This document shows, piece after piece, positions 20,362 through 32,100 of a DNA stretch of 64,000 bases; position 1 is the stretch's first letter; every line of letters begins with the position of its first letter. A program made the position numbers and the translations under genes. The notes under the pieces are model-generated. The model worked only from the letters and a program-made list of their open reading frames with translations. It was not told the origin of the DNA and did no database searches. This DNA is from Pachypanchax playfairii (Eukaryota > Chordata > Actinopteri > Cyprinodontiformes > Aplocheilidae): assembly GCA_006937955.1 (NCBI GenBank), contig SSNP01000030.1, forward strand, positions 3,901,670 through 3,965,669. Direction: 5' to 3'.

Positions 20362-22481
20362 GTAGCGTGAAACGTTTGATAGATGTAAGAATAAAGCAGC
20401 TGTGTGTTTTCTAACAGTGTGTTTAAATTCAGGTCCATGTTGGGAAGGATTTCAGCTCAGTCCTACAGTTTCGATAATAACTTCTACCCCTACAGCTGTG
20501 AAAGTTTTGCATTGGTAAGACTGCTGGCACAAAGATCACAAACTTTATCATTTACTGTATTATAAAAAAAAAACAGAAATATTAATTCAGTGTGTTTTAA
20601 CCGATCCTGCTTTTAAAAAGAGATAAAACATGAAACATATTTCTAAAAGTGTTTCTTATACGTGATTATCTCTGAACACACCTGGTATACTACTTTACAT
20701 TCCTGTGCAGTGTTTCTTCAGGGATCCTGAGGTGGTTTCCAGTCTAAGATCTACTGAAAGCAGAATCTGTGGTACATCATGTCATTACCATCTTGGCTCG
20801 TCTGCTTTAAATGGATTTTATTTTAAAATTGTGTATGTGTGTTTTAGAGAAGCCGGTGGTGTCTGTCAGTGTGGAGCACGTGCCGTGCACTCAAGTCTCC
20901 ATGGAGCTGTTTGATCCAATCTACTCCTGCGGCATCGTGAGACCCTCTGGTCATGTAGTAAAATGCGTTCATGATGTTCACCCAGACTATGATGAACTCC
21001 GACAGGTGATCCTCTCTTCTTTTGATGTATCAGTCTGTTTTGATGGAGTCATTTCAGAACCTTATGGCCTCTTCCAGATGTTGCAGGAGGAGGAGTCAGA
21101 GCACTACTACGTGGTTGGCAAAAAGGAACGAGAAGAATTCCTCTTCCGCCTGTTTAAGCACCTTTGTCTCGGAGGAGAGCTCTGTCAGTATGAGGACAGC
21201 ATCGATCCTTACATCAACACCACAAAACACATATACAAAGACCTGATCAGGTGAGAATAACCTGGCTGTGTTACTGTCACACATTCAGGTTGATCTACTT
21301 CTTTACTATCCGAACTCTCTAAAATGTTATAGTGTGCAGAAAGATGCTGAGACGAAGAAGATCAGTGTTGTTTCCACTGTGCTGAAAGTGTGCGCATATG
21401 TAAGTCAACATGTCAGTCTGTCTCCTGTATAATATAAAGATGTTTATTCACTTCAACAATCTAATTTCTAAAAAAACAAGTAGGAACACTGTAGGGAGGA
21501 ATTGACTTGAAGCACAGACTTCTGTTTGAATCTGTAATGAATGATTACATTTGTGATCCAAATACAGACAGACATGATAAAAAAAAAAATTCTGAAAGAA
21601 CCAATTAAACTAGGATTGATATAAACTTCTAAAAAGTACAGAGACCGAGCTGTCAGGGACAGGGATTAGCATCAGGACACAGTAACAGGGATCTGACAAA
21701 CATCTGCAGGAACAACAATACACTGAGAGGCTTGATTATCAGGATTTGGACCAGGTGCGTGATTACAGATAAACACAGGTGTGAGTGACTGAGTATGTCA
21801 GAGGAACTGAGACGACAGGCAAGAAATCAGACAACCAAATACTGCCAAACTGACCAAACATAAACCAAACAGAAAACACAGAAATCTCCCAACCATGACA
21901 GAATCCTTATTTAAATTAAATATATATTTTATGTTGTTGTGTTTTTGTTTTTTTTTTATTTTTAAAAAGACTAAGAGAATCATTTGCTAAGGTTTAATAT
22001 AACCTATATATAAATAAGTTCCTGTTTGTGCTTGATAAATTGTATCTCCAAAACTGAATCTTTTGTTATATTTATTTTATTGAACTTTTTTTTTACCCTA
22101 AATAAGACATTTAAACTGAAAGCAGGACAGTTAACGAGATTATTTACTGCAGAGCTGCATTCTTAATGTAAAGCATTTGGTTTGACAGATTTTCCCTGAA
22201 ACAGAGATGCATGTGCTGTTCAGTAACCCGTATGTCACCGTCTTATTTTCATTAACTTTTACTTTAAATTTCATAAAACTTTCGAACTTCACTATTAAAA
22301 ACTGTTTTCCATGCAAATTTGTTTAAAAACGATATCTTTTACTTTACAGGACGAGTGTGGACGATGTTTCCCTGGGATCCGAGAGGAGGAGCAGACGTTT
22401 GCCTATTTGATCGTTAACCCTTTAAAAAGACACGTGACCTTGTTCCACCATTTCTACGGAGTAGGAAACTTCAAACTGTGA
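20252..22481 (+). CDS. cfap300: CFAP300, six coding exons (284 aa)
   Basis: Cilia- and flagella-associated protein 300 (C11orf70 in human) is a cytoplasmic factor needed to assemble outer and inner axonemal dynein arms. Human mutations cause primary ciliary dyskinesia. Exons: 20252-20361, 20433-20514, 20711-20771, 20848-21250, 21333-21399 and 22350-22481. All have GT-AG borders and joining phases that keep one frame of 855 nt. Family blocks recognised in order: LFMKWSMLGRI near residue 33, HVPCTQVSMELF near 101, EEFLFRLFKHLCLGGELCQY near 181, IYKDLISV near 216, and the C-terminal YGVGN. Length is close to the human 267 aa. The ATG is the first in frame and encodes MDAGEELSLGQ. An X-box promoter precedes it. 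The convergent neighbour is kcnq4. Confidence 0.95.
20433..20514 (+). CDS. cfap300: cfap300 coding exon 2
   Basis: Follows aaattcag and completes Trp-37, giving the conserved W-SMLGRISAQSYSFDNN. Ends GCATTG/gtaaga in phase 0. Confidence 0.92.
20711..20771 (+). CDS. cfap300: cfap300 coding exon 3
   Basis: Follows tcctgtgcag. Reads CFFRDPEVVSSLRSTESR, matching the family's FFKDPNV-like block. The donor is TGTG/gtacat in phase 1. Confidence 0.85.
20848..21250 (+). CDS. cfap300: cfap300 coding exon 4
   Basis: The largest exon (403 bp) follows gtgttttag. It carries HVPCTQVSMELFDPIYSCGI, SGHVVKCVHDV and the signature FLFRLFKHLCLGGELCQYED. The donor is ATCAG/gtgaga. Confidence 0.95.
21333..21399 (+). 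CDS. cfap300: cfap300 coding exon 5
   Basis: Follows aatgttatag and reads S-VQKDAETKKISVVSTVLKV ending CAY. The donor is CATAT/gtaagt in phase 0. Confidence 0.92.
21655..21905. repeat. Possible interspersed repeat in cfap300 intron 5
   Basis: A tract with aggtgcgtgattacagataa and aaccaaacagaaaacacag, in the style of non-coding fish transposon sequence and loosely like 15690-16150. No termini found. Confidence 0.3.
22350..22481 (+). CDS. cfap300: cfap300 coding exon 6 and stop
   Basis: Follows ttttactttacag. Reads DECGRCFPGIREEEQTFAYL and ends HHFYGVGNFKL-stop (TGA 22479-22481). The YGVG ending matches the human C-terminus. Confidence 0.95.
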   Translation, partial: DECGRCFPGIREEEQTFAYLIVNPLKRHVTLFHHFYGVGNFKL

Positions 22482-22663
22482 AGAGGTGGACACCGTTCTT
22501 CTTTAGTGGTCTAAAACCTGCAGCTTAATGTGTGTGATTCACTCTGCAGAAGCTTTTCTGATGGTTTGCATCATTCAGCAGGAAGATCATTCACTTCCAA
22601 GATTTAATACAGCAACTGATGACAGACGTGTGTTATTGTTTACATTTTAATGTGTGGTAACGC

Positions 22664-22669
22664 AATAAA
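22664..22669 (+). terminator. cfap300: Polyadenylation signal for cfap300
   Basis: AATAAA about 183 bp after the cfap300 stop, and the only clear signal in this short 3' UTR. Confidence 0.75.
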
Positions 22670-22703
22670 GAAGACTCCAAAAGCAACATACAGTCCAAAG
22701 AGC

Positions 22704-22709
22704 TTTATT
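22704..22709 (-). terminator. kcnq4: Candidate polyadenylation signal for kcnq4
   Basis: TTTATT on the plus strand reads AATAAA on the minus strand. Cleavage would fall near 22680-22690, almost on top of the cfap300 cleavage site. Confidence 0.45.
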
Positions 22710-23102
22710 GAAACAAATAAATTAATAAGTTAGTGATCTAACTTCATCCTCAGCAGAAACACATTTCTGTACCTTTTTTTATTTTTTCTCATTTTTTGAA
22801 AGATCAAATATAGATTAGATTAGAAAACAAACCCAACATTTTATTTAGCCAATTGCTTTATCAACTGGACTTGGAAGACTTTATGTTAGCATGTCGCTTA
22901 TTGCTCGATCGATTCGTGCTTCGTTTCCAACACCTATGGTAAGAAAGCAGCTACAGAGTAATGAGGTGGAATGTCAAATGGCAGCAAGTCAGTGGAAGAT
23001 GGATGGAAGGTGGAACGTCACAAAGAGATAAGAGAACGTGCAGATTGATTCATGCATAGCATTCAGTTGGTAACTGTTTCACCTAATCAGGTTCCTAAAC
23101 TA

Positions 23103-23118
23103 GCGCCCCCTAGTGGCC
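23103..23118 (-). promoter_or_regulatory. CTCF-like motif
   Basis: GCGCCCCCTAGTGGCC. The minus strand GGCCACTAGGGGGCGC is an excellent match to the CTCF core by eye. It lies just past the 3' ends of cfap300 and kcnq4. Confidence 0.5.
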
Positions 23119-24740
23119 TCAGAGGTAGTTGTGTGGAAGCCATACGGATCTATGTAACATGCCTATGACAGGACACATGCCTGCAGAGTTTCCTGTGATG
23201 ACACAAATGCCTCCAGCCTCCAGATCTGAAAGGTGTTACGATACTCTATGAGTGTCCTGACAGGGATAAAATGATTTGCTGAACATATTCTCTGAAAATA
23301 TCAACATTTACAGCAGCAATAAAAGATTTGATCTTTTAGAACATTTCTCAAACTGTTTCTTTACTTAAAGGTTTTGCAAAAAAAATAAAATAATAACTAT
23401 CTTAAAGCATTCTATGAATGACTTCTCTTCCAAGCATAAATAATTATGTATATGTTGGAGATCGAAAGCTGCACCACTTCATTTACAGAATGAGGGCAAA
23501 GAAGGCACAGGTTATTTGCTTTCATGTTCCTAAAGAATTTACAGAAGAGATCCGTGTTAGTTTCTGTCCCCATAAATCTGTGGCCACTATAAAAAACAAC
23601 ATGCAATACAGTGATGTCACATTAATTACTATGAAGCTCTACATTCTAGTTAGCGTAGAAACGCTGTTTACTCTAGTGATGCCTCTAATAAAACAGGCAT
23701 CTATGCTTTAATTCAGCCCAGAGAATAAAGCTACCAAACATTTCTCCTGAAATGAAAGTAAAACACGTACAAAGCGAAGAGCTCTGAATGGCTTTTATAC
23801 TTCTAATGGCAGCGAGAACCATCAAACTGATGAAGTACATTCACTGAAAAAGTGGAGCACCTGAGTCAGCTGACTTGACTGGGGATGGAAGGAACATGTC
23901 ACTGGCCAAAAACAGAATAATGAGTGGGTTTTTGTTGTTTATATGGAAATATTAAAAATCTATATATGAGATGTATGAAAACCTGACTGGCTGTGTATGA
24001 TTACAGTTCTACAATTTACTGTTTAATTTGGAAATAATCCCACATTCAGCTAAAATCCAACTAAATTAAATGCCTCAAAGTAAAGTCTACATTTATTTTA
24101 TCAACCAAAATCATTAAAAAAAAAAAAGTTTTTTTAAACATGGTACGTAAAATCAAGTGCGTGAAAACAAATACAGCAAAGACGTTAACAAACTAAATTA
24201 AACACAATGATAAAGGGTTATACTGTAGTTATCAAGTGCTAAAAGTTCTTAAGGAATTTGTCATCGTGTGTCTGTATGTGCGCATTCAAACACCCTCCAG
24301 TATTTATATTTTTACCAACAACTTGGAGCATTTTGTGCAGAAACATCCTCAAAAATAAAACCACAGTTACACTTTTATGCTGCACGTTCTTTGTTGTGAA
24401 GCATCTCCACGGCACGTGCATCGATGAGGACAATGATGTGGGGATTCATGCATCAGGCCTGAATTTATAATCTATTATTCATCATTTCAAACTGGTCAGT
24501 AAGTGGCTGCAAGTGCAGGTGACGTCTGATGACAGGAGGAGGGTTCGTGAAGTGTTTCTGACTACCTGAACCTGCTGAAATAGTAAAGCTTACCTGAGGA
24601 AGTGATGTGAAGTTAGCGATGTGAAACAGTGCTGAAAGAGTCGAATCTGTGACTAAATTCTAACTGAGAAACTGAGAAATGGCAGATTTAAAGAATCTGC
24701 ATGAGAAGAGGCTGCAAGACAGGAAGGTTTAAAGGATTCC

Positions 24741-24990
24741 TGGTACCACTTTACAATAAGTCTACACTTATAAATGGATTGTTTATGCTTTATACATAGA
24801 TTTAATTAGTTAGCAAACACCCGCTAAAGCAATACTAAGCATTCATAAATAGGTTATAAGACATTGTTCATACACTGAAACAAGCTCACTATTTGTCCTT
24901 TTGTATTTAGTGCATTTGTAACTGGTTTATTACCTGCATTATTAACAAATTATTAGTCATTTATAAAAGTAGTATTGTAAAGTGGTGCCA
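24741..24990. mobile_element. 250-bp MITE
   Basis: Left end TGGTACCACTTTACAATAAG; the reverse complement of the right end is TGGCACCACTTTACAATA. The interior is AT-rich with no frame. Ends of this type are common in fish genomes. The superfamily is not assigned. Confidence 0.7.
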
Positions 24991-25745
24991 TTTTGGTTAA
25001 AAATGCACATTCAGGTCTGTGAAATGCTCAAAGTTTGCACAGTAGCTTTTAAAGTATTGCAAAGGAAGGATTTAGGATTTGTTAAAGAACACCGTTGTTC
25101 TATTAAATCCTAAATAATTAGGAACATTCCTGACTCAAATGTCAACTTAACTGGGAACAATGTGGGTGTTTTGGGGGATTTTTTTGCCAGTGGGCTTGTT
25201 GGAGACCAAACTTCTTGAAGAGGGAATGGAACTGAAACTAAACTAAAATATTGTAGGGTAAAAAGAGTCCAACACTCGAGTCGCTCCAACACAATCTGGA
25301 TCTTTTGGGTGAGAAGTTTGAGCAACCAAAGCAGGTTTTAAATTCCCTGGTTTGAGCGGGACACTGTAGCGTAGCGGCAACGGAGCGTTTTCTTTTGATG
25401 TTTTTTGGCTCCATCAGCACTCATCAGTTCACATTCATCGCAGCATTACAAACTGTCCTCCATCCCAACGTATCACTGATAAAGTACGTAGACAAACAAC
25501 TCTAAGTTGATTCAAGCAGCCGAGAAACAAAACAAAAGAAAGATGATGTTGGAGAAGATTCTAGACGAGATTTGAAAAACCTGTTTTGCTCAGTCTGAGT
25601 TTGAAAGACCTGCAGCCTGATCTGAGAAGGAGAGAGGGATTCAGTAGTCAAGTTCGAGTCATTCACGTGTCCTTTCTCTATTCTCATCCAGCGAGTTGAG
25701 AGGCGTGTGCGGTGAGCAGCTTTGGCTGAGGCTCCTCTTCAGCTG

Positions 25746-25762
25746 GAGCCATCTGGTGGCCG
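25746..25762 (-). promoter_or_regulatory. CTCF-like motif
   Basis: GAGCCATCTGGTGGCCG. The minus strand CGGCCACCAGATGGCTC matches the CTCF core. It is inside the probable kcnq4 3' UTR. Confidence 0.4.
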
Positions 25763-25950
25763 TTTTCTTACCAGCTCTGAAACATTCGCTCCAGGAAAAA
25801 AAGACTGAGGATGCAGATCAGAGATGAAGGAGGAATAATCATTGCAGATAGATATAAAATAAAGGGAGAAGTGTTCGGTCGGGCTGCTCAGACAGTCGAC
25901 TCAGCCTAAGGAAGACATTCTTTAAAGGGCTTGTGTAAGTCAGATCAATG

Positions 25951-26154
25951 TCATTCCAAGTTGCCGCTCTCAGAGAGAGAGATGTTGAGTGTGTTTGCAG
26001 ATGGGAAGAGGTCTTTTTGGTCCGTGGGGCTGTGGTAGTCAGATGTCAGGTCAGGGTCCAGGAGTGAGGACAGGGTGACGTGGGACGAGCCTTTCTTTAA
26101 ACACTGGGAGTAGAAGCTGAGCATGAGGTCCAGCTTGTTTTCTATGGACTGCAC
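25951..26154 (-). CDS. kcnq4: kcnq4 last exon (helix D end and C-terminus)
   Basis: Follows tgtatttatttag. Starts VQSIENKLDLMLSFYSQCLK, the coiled-coil helix D that sets subunit assembly. Ends after DPDLTSDYHSPTDQKD and SESGNLE with TGA at 25951-25953. The short tail is the KCNQ4 form; KCNQ5 has hundreds more residues. Confidence 0.96.
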   Translation of the reverse strand: MQSIENKLDLMLSFYSQCLKKGSSHVTLSSLLDPDLTSDYHSPTDQKDLFPSANTLNISLSESGNLE

Positions 26155-29100
26155 CTAAATAAATACACACAAACTCTACATCACGAGTTTCCTGCTGAAA
26201 AGATTCCCAATATTCCCACATCTAACGTTCCCTGTTACCTGTTTCTCCACTTTAACTACACGTCCCATCATGCTTAGCTCGTCCAGCGGGTCCAGTTCTG
26301 GTGGTGTCTTCTCTCCCTTTTCAGGCCTTGCCTTCTTATCAGGTTGAACAGCTCCTCGCCCAATTATCTGGTCCACCCTGTTACATAAACACAGCTGTCT
26401 TTAGTGACCAGAGTGAGAAATAAACAACTTGTTTTACTGTGTGGGTTGTTTTTTTTTTTTTGTTCTTCTTCAGTTTCAAGTTGTTCTATTGTTTTTGTTT
26501 TTTGTGCTGTGAAAGTTCTGCAAAGTTTCAAAGCCCAACATCCTCACCAGATCTGTCTGCAGCATCTTGTTTCATGTCTGCATCATCACATGTATTTCCA
26601 TTAAACCCTTTCAAACTGTAGTTTGTCATAAATACCAAGCTGCAGCATCACAATGCTGCAGTGTTTATTGATCATCTGATTATTTATTTTTGAAGGTGCA
26701 CTAAAGAAATGCAAACTTCAAACTTTAGAACTTGTTTCTAATTATTTGATTTTAATATAAATTTTTCATCTGCAGTTAAATAATTTACAGCAGTCAGAAA
26801 TCAGCTAAATGACCCCCCCCCACACACACACACACACACACACCCCTGTTTTCAAAATATTTTGTATTTCTTCTGTGAAATCTGACTTCTCTTTTATATA
26901 ATTTTGCTTTTTTCTTGTCTAAATGTGAAAAAACTAGTTGCTAGTTTTTTAAAGGTATTATATATCACATGTTGTGTCATTAAAATGTAGAATGTACAGC
27001 TGTGGCATAAAAAATATAGAGAATGACACAAATATTGGTTAAACACCATTTACTACAGAATGTTATGAAGATCAGATAAATTGAAACAACCTTTTTTGTC
27101 CTTTATCGTTGCTATAAAAGGACCTGCTGAGACCAGTTTAATAATCTTCTCACAAACAGGTGAGAATGTTGATGAACTGGAGGCTGACGATCATGATGTC
27201 ATGCTGATTGAGTTAGAATAGCAGACTGGATGTGTTAAAAGGAGGTGATGCTTGAAATATTGTTCTTGAAGACTTTTGGAAGATGATCTGGTGTCAAGAA
27301 AGGCAGCAAAGAAGACAATTCTCCAAGAAAACATCAGAAACTGATATTCTGTATAAAGTCTAATAAGTGAGCTGCTGAGGACTGAGGTCAAGTCATTGTA
27401 TCTGATGAAGCTCCTTTCTGATTGTTTGAGGCGTCTAGAAAAAAGATTGTCCAGAGAAGGTGAAAGAATGGACTGCCATCAGTCCGAATTTGACCCAGAA
27501 GTTGATTGACAGCAGAAGTCTTGAATGAGAAGATCCAACACTGCAAATATCGACTCTTTGCATGAACGTGATGTAACTGTAGATAAAAGCCTTTGAAACT
27601 TAACGTGCTCGTAATTAAACTTCAATACAGAAACAAACTGACACAAAGTTCTAAAAACACTGAACCAACATTTGTGTCATTCTCCAAACTTTTGGCCACA
27701 ACCATAAATACATTATCTGACATCTGGAAACACACAATAGTGACATTACGATGCAGTTGAAGTACAACTCGTGCTGCAGGATTCAACTGAAATTTCATAA
27801 AGAAAGAAAATTTTAAATCAACTATATATAGGTTTATTCTGGCAAAAAATATTTGATCAGATCTTTTGTTTAAAGTTACAATCTGCCTGTTTCTAGAGCA
27901 AATTATTATCCTTTAGATACGAGTCAAACAGAGATGTTTGGCTGTAGCACTCTGTTTGACATTCAGTGAAAACGAAACTCAAATCAGCTCTACCACAAGA
28001 CAAAAGCACGGCGGTGGAGGAATGATGATTTGATTTTTTTTGTTTTTTAGTTACAGGACCAGAACACTGTGTGGTCACAGAGCTCTCAGGACAAATGAAC
28101 CCAAACACAGAGATAAATCTTAGAAAGAACAAATCCAGTTGTAATGGTTTCTGAAAGGTTAATGAACTGAAGCAGTGGACCAGAATGTGGCAGCCAGCAA
28201 AGATCATATGATGTTTATTCATTCAGATTTTAGCTACTTAAAATAGATCCACAAGCTATTAGTTTATAAGATGTACTTAGTTTTTCAGACACATAAAATG
28301 TAACCTACCTCATCTGTAAGCTCTTAATTCGGCCCAGCATGTCCAGGTGTCCTGCAGAATACTGCTCTATAACATCTTTCACGTCATATGGACGCAATGT
28401 CTCTTTAAACTTCCTCTTGGCCACAAGGAACTTCAGGATCCTACAAACACAACACATTCAATGTTATCGCTCCTGTAAAATGCCTGAAATCGCACACTGG
28501 TGTTTGTGGAAGCCCCGTAAACCTTTGGAAAAATGCAGGAGAAGGAAGATATCCAACAACTCAACCCACCGTGAGAATAAAAAGATTAATTAAAGCCAGC
28601 GGTGACCTTATCATTCACAAACAGGCCCATAAAGAACGCAGTCACAAACCTACTAAACCATGTGGATATATTAGGATGATGAGAGTTTCTCCCAGAGACA
28701 TTTTCTTATCAGTATTTGCTGTTTCAGCAATTAGCCCATTTCCGCAGATAGGATAACGCACACCTCTATTCTGTCCCCGGTTTCTGCTCTTTTGTCATCG
28801 TGACAGCTGTGTTGGACCACAGCTGCTCCTGCTCCCTGGAGCACATACCTCATAATCACCGCCCACGTCCTAAAGTGGGGGAGTCACACTGACGATTGTT
28901 AACCCAACACCAACGTACACCTGACGAATACACTCTGACAACATCCTCCAACAGAAAGGTTCAGGTGGAACATCATGCAGGAGACAGGAAACGTGACCAG
29001 AAGAAAAAAATGGAGGAAAGGTTGAGGATGTGGATGATACTTCCTTCTCGTGGCCTTGACAGAGAAACAGGCAAAAAAAAAATGTAAACACAATATACAG

Positions 29101-32100
29101 CAAGCGGTCATCTCTCCACAAAACAGACTGTTTATCATCTTCAGCCATGTTTTTAACTGTGTTTGTATTTAGTGTTAAATACGGCATGATGAAACTCTTA
29201 GAAAATAACTGTTTCACACAGCTGATTAAGTTTAAGGGTAAATCCCTTTCAAGATGTGGTTCAGATAGTTTTAAACTCTGACATGAAGGGTAGTGGGTGA
29301 CGTTCCTTTCTTGAAGGAATATTACGTTTTTAGAGATGCCAGAAGATTTAAAGACCCACTCCGATCATCTTTTGAGCTATTTTAAAGCATCTCAGTGGTC
29401 TTTAAATTATGATTGTGGCATTTTTACATCTACTACTGATTCATAGGGATTTGAATGCAGAAATACTCAGAAAAGAAATTTTGAGCTTAATTTTTTTAAA
29501 GAGGCCCTTCCACTAAAAATGTTTTTTTCTGAGGTTTCTGTTGAATATTTTAGCTCCACAGGTGTTCTTACCTTCATAGTGGGTGTTAAAACAGGTCAAC
29601 AACTTCTCTTTCAGTTTTAATCTCTCAAACTACGCAGGTGGCGATAACACCCGAGTTCTCCCGACCACACCTGGAAACCACACCTAGCATGCTGCTGGCT
29701 AAAAGCTGCTAGCATAAGATGTAGCAAACATGAAGAGAGAACGTGGCTGTTGCCATGCGCAGCGGGGCAGAAAACAGTATACCTTGCTCTCATAGGCTAG
29801 TTTGTTAGCCAATCTGAGTCCAGCAAAGGTCTGTAAGGTCTGTTAATCAGTGTTTCCTATCATTTTTTTAGAAATAAAATGTTTCATATTAAAGATTAAC
29901 ACTTAAGAAATAATCACAAAGTCATGAAATTTGTGTGAAATGGCCTCTTTAAGATCCATCCTCTAGCAACAGAAAAATGCCACAAGAACATGTTAACAAC
30001 ATAAAAAACAGGGTTTCATCATAGTGGGTCTTTAATGGATGAGGAAGGTAGAGCACACACACAAGCAACACACAAATTAAATGTGAACAATCCCTATGAG
30101 TGTGTGCACACTCACTCGTTTAGAAGTACGTCTGTGATACACAAAAGTTTACAAACCTTTAGATTTAATGGACACTCGTAAGAGGACAAGTGAAGACAAA
30201 AAGGACTGAAAAAAAGGAGGAGTGGGTCCACAGCTGGTGTGGTAGCAGCCCTCAGTGCACCCCTCCTCCTCCTCCTCCTCCACACGCAGCACTCTGCTTC
30301 TTGATGACTTCTGCATTTGGAGTATTTTTGCAAGCGGTCTCTTCTTAATTTGCAGGTGGGCGCAGATTTTTTTTCTTGCCCGGGTGGGTCTCAGGTGTGG
30401 GTTAAGGAAAAGGTTGAAAGGGAACGAGAGGGTTTTATATCCTCCAAGGGTTTCTTGGAAATGCTGACTCTCCTTCCTGGTCACTAAAATGGCTTTAATA
30501 ACACAGAGTCAGGTTTCAGTGCCCCCACCCCTTTCTAGACAATTTCCAGTCACCGTGCTGCACAGTTGGCACGACTAACTAAAAGATATCATAGCTGTTC
30601 AATGTTAGGAAGTTGAGATGTAAAAACCCCGTGATGATTGGAGGGAGAGGAAATAAATGTCAGCTGTGCCCCAAAATGCTTGCAAAGCCAATGCAAGCAT
30701 TTTTGCAATTCAGCAAAGGTGGATCCCAGATAGTCTCCAATGGCAGTTTTTATCTGGGAATTAAAAATGACTATAATGCTGACATGAACCTAAGGTGGGC
30801 CAAGAAGGATGAGCCACTGCTGGGGACGTGTCTGATTCCTTCTAGATATAACTATGTGCCTGCTAAGTGGAGAAAATCCAACCCACAGGCTAAAGTTTAT
30901 GTGTAACAGATTAATGTAACACATAAAAATAATAAGAGATTAAAAATATTACAGCCAAAAGCTACAAGAAGCTAAAAAACGCATGACAAATGTTGGTAAT
31001 CTGACGATATAAATGGAAAGCACGTCAAAACTATTTATTACAGCAGGCGGCTCATCAAAGACTGCAAGCTTGCAGAAATCGCGTTGTGCAGAGTACAATT
31101 TTTGCACGTGGAGCGTTACAGTGGCAGAAACAAAGGATTTGTTTTCTTTTCCTCCTCCTTAGGCTCCTCTTGAAGCTCCTTCCANACATAAACACAACAC
31201 TGTCCACATTTATCCAGGAATCCAGACACTGATAAACCACATGCATCCAAACTGAAGCCTCAGCACTAAAGCCTTTCTGTGTTTCCCTGGCATCAATCAT
31301 GAACCGTGCCGAGATGCCGCGCAAATACGCGTGCGTTAACACACTGAAAACACCTGCTGTTTACACACCTGCACTATCTATAGGAACTCCCTCCCTTTCT
31401 ATTGTCTGCGGCACAGAGCAGCTGAGGTCAGAGCTATGTGCTGAGTCAAGCGCAAAACCTGAGAAGACAGTATAATGTCCTGTCAGTGGCACCGGACTGT
31501 CACACAATAATATATATCACATACACATCTCTGCAGTGTGTTTACACAGATGAAAATATTTATTGTAAATGGTAACACAACAACATGTTGTTTAGATAAA
31601 TCATCTGATTTAAAAATAGCCAAGACATTTAAGATTTATGTCGTCTGCTTCTATCTATATTTTTCCTGCTTATTTCACTGGAAACTATATAGAAATAATA
31701 AGAAGAGAGTTCTGTCATGTTGGAGGGACTAAATGTTACAAACTCTTATCAAATCCAATACTATATGGTTTCCTCTAGGACTCTGAAACGTTTTTGAGGA
31801 CTATATCCATAAGTCGCGATGTTTGTGTGAAGGACCGTTTCCTCCGAGACCATCGTATTTTAAGCGCCACAGACAGCGTCACACTACCTTGAGAAATGCT
31901 GTGCAGCTCCAGTGCTGACATCAGGGACCGAGAAACAGAAGCATTATAAACTGCTTTCATCAACCCCCCCAGGAGTCCAGCCCAGCACCAACGCCAGATG
32001 TTTGCTAGCAAATGTAGTTTTTCTGCCACCATCAGTGAAAAACTCCATACAGTTACTCTGCGTGTGCAAATGTGTGCAGTTTGTGAACCTCTATATTTAT

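Larger units (their letters stand above)
22690..25950 (-). other. kcnq4: Probable kcnq4 3' untranslated region
   Basis: From the kcnq4 stop codon down to a minus-strand AATAAA at 22704-22709 there is no other recognisable gene. A 3.2-kb 3' UTR is plausible, but other TTTATT strings (for example near 24092) could be earlier signals. It contains a MITE (24741-24990) and two CTCF-like motifs. Confidence 0.45.

Noticed and set aside
20705..20914. 69-codon plus-strand frame spanning cfap300 exon 3 and intron
   Set aside because: It reads through the exon 3 donor and enters exon 4 out of frame. Spliced exons 3 and 4 explain the sequence.
30613..30906. 97-codon plus-strand frame in kcnq4 intron 11
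   Set aside because: No recognisable motif, no promoter or splice context, and composition like its surroundings. Treated as chance.
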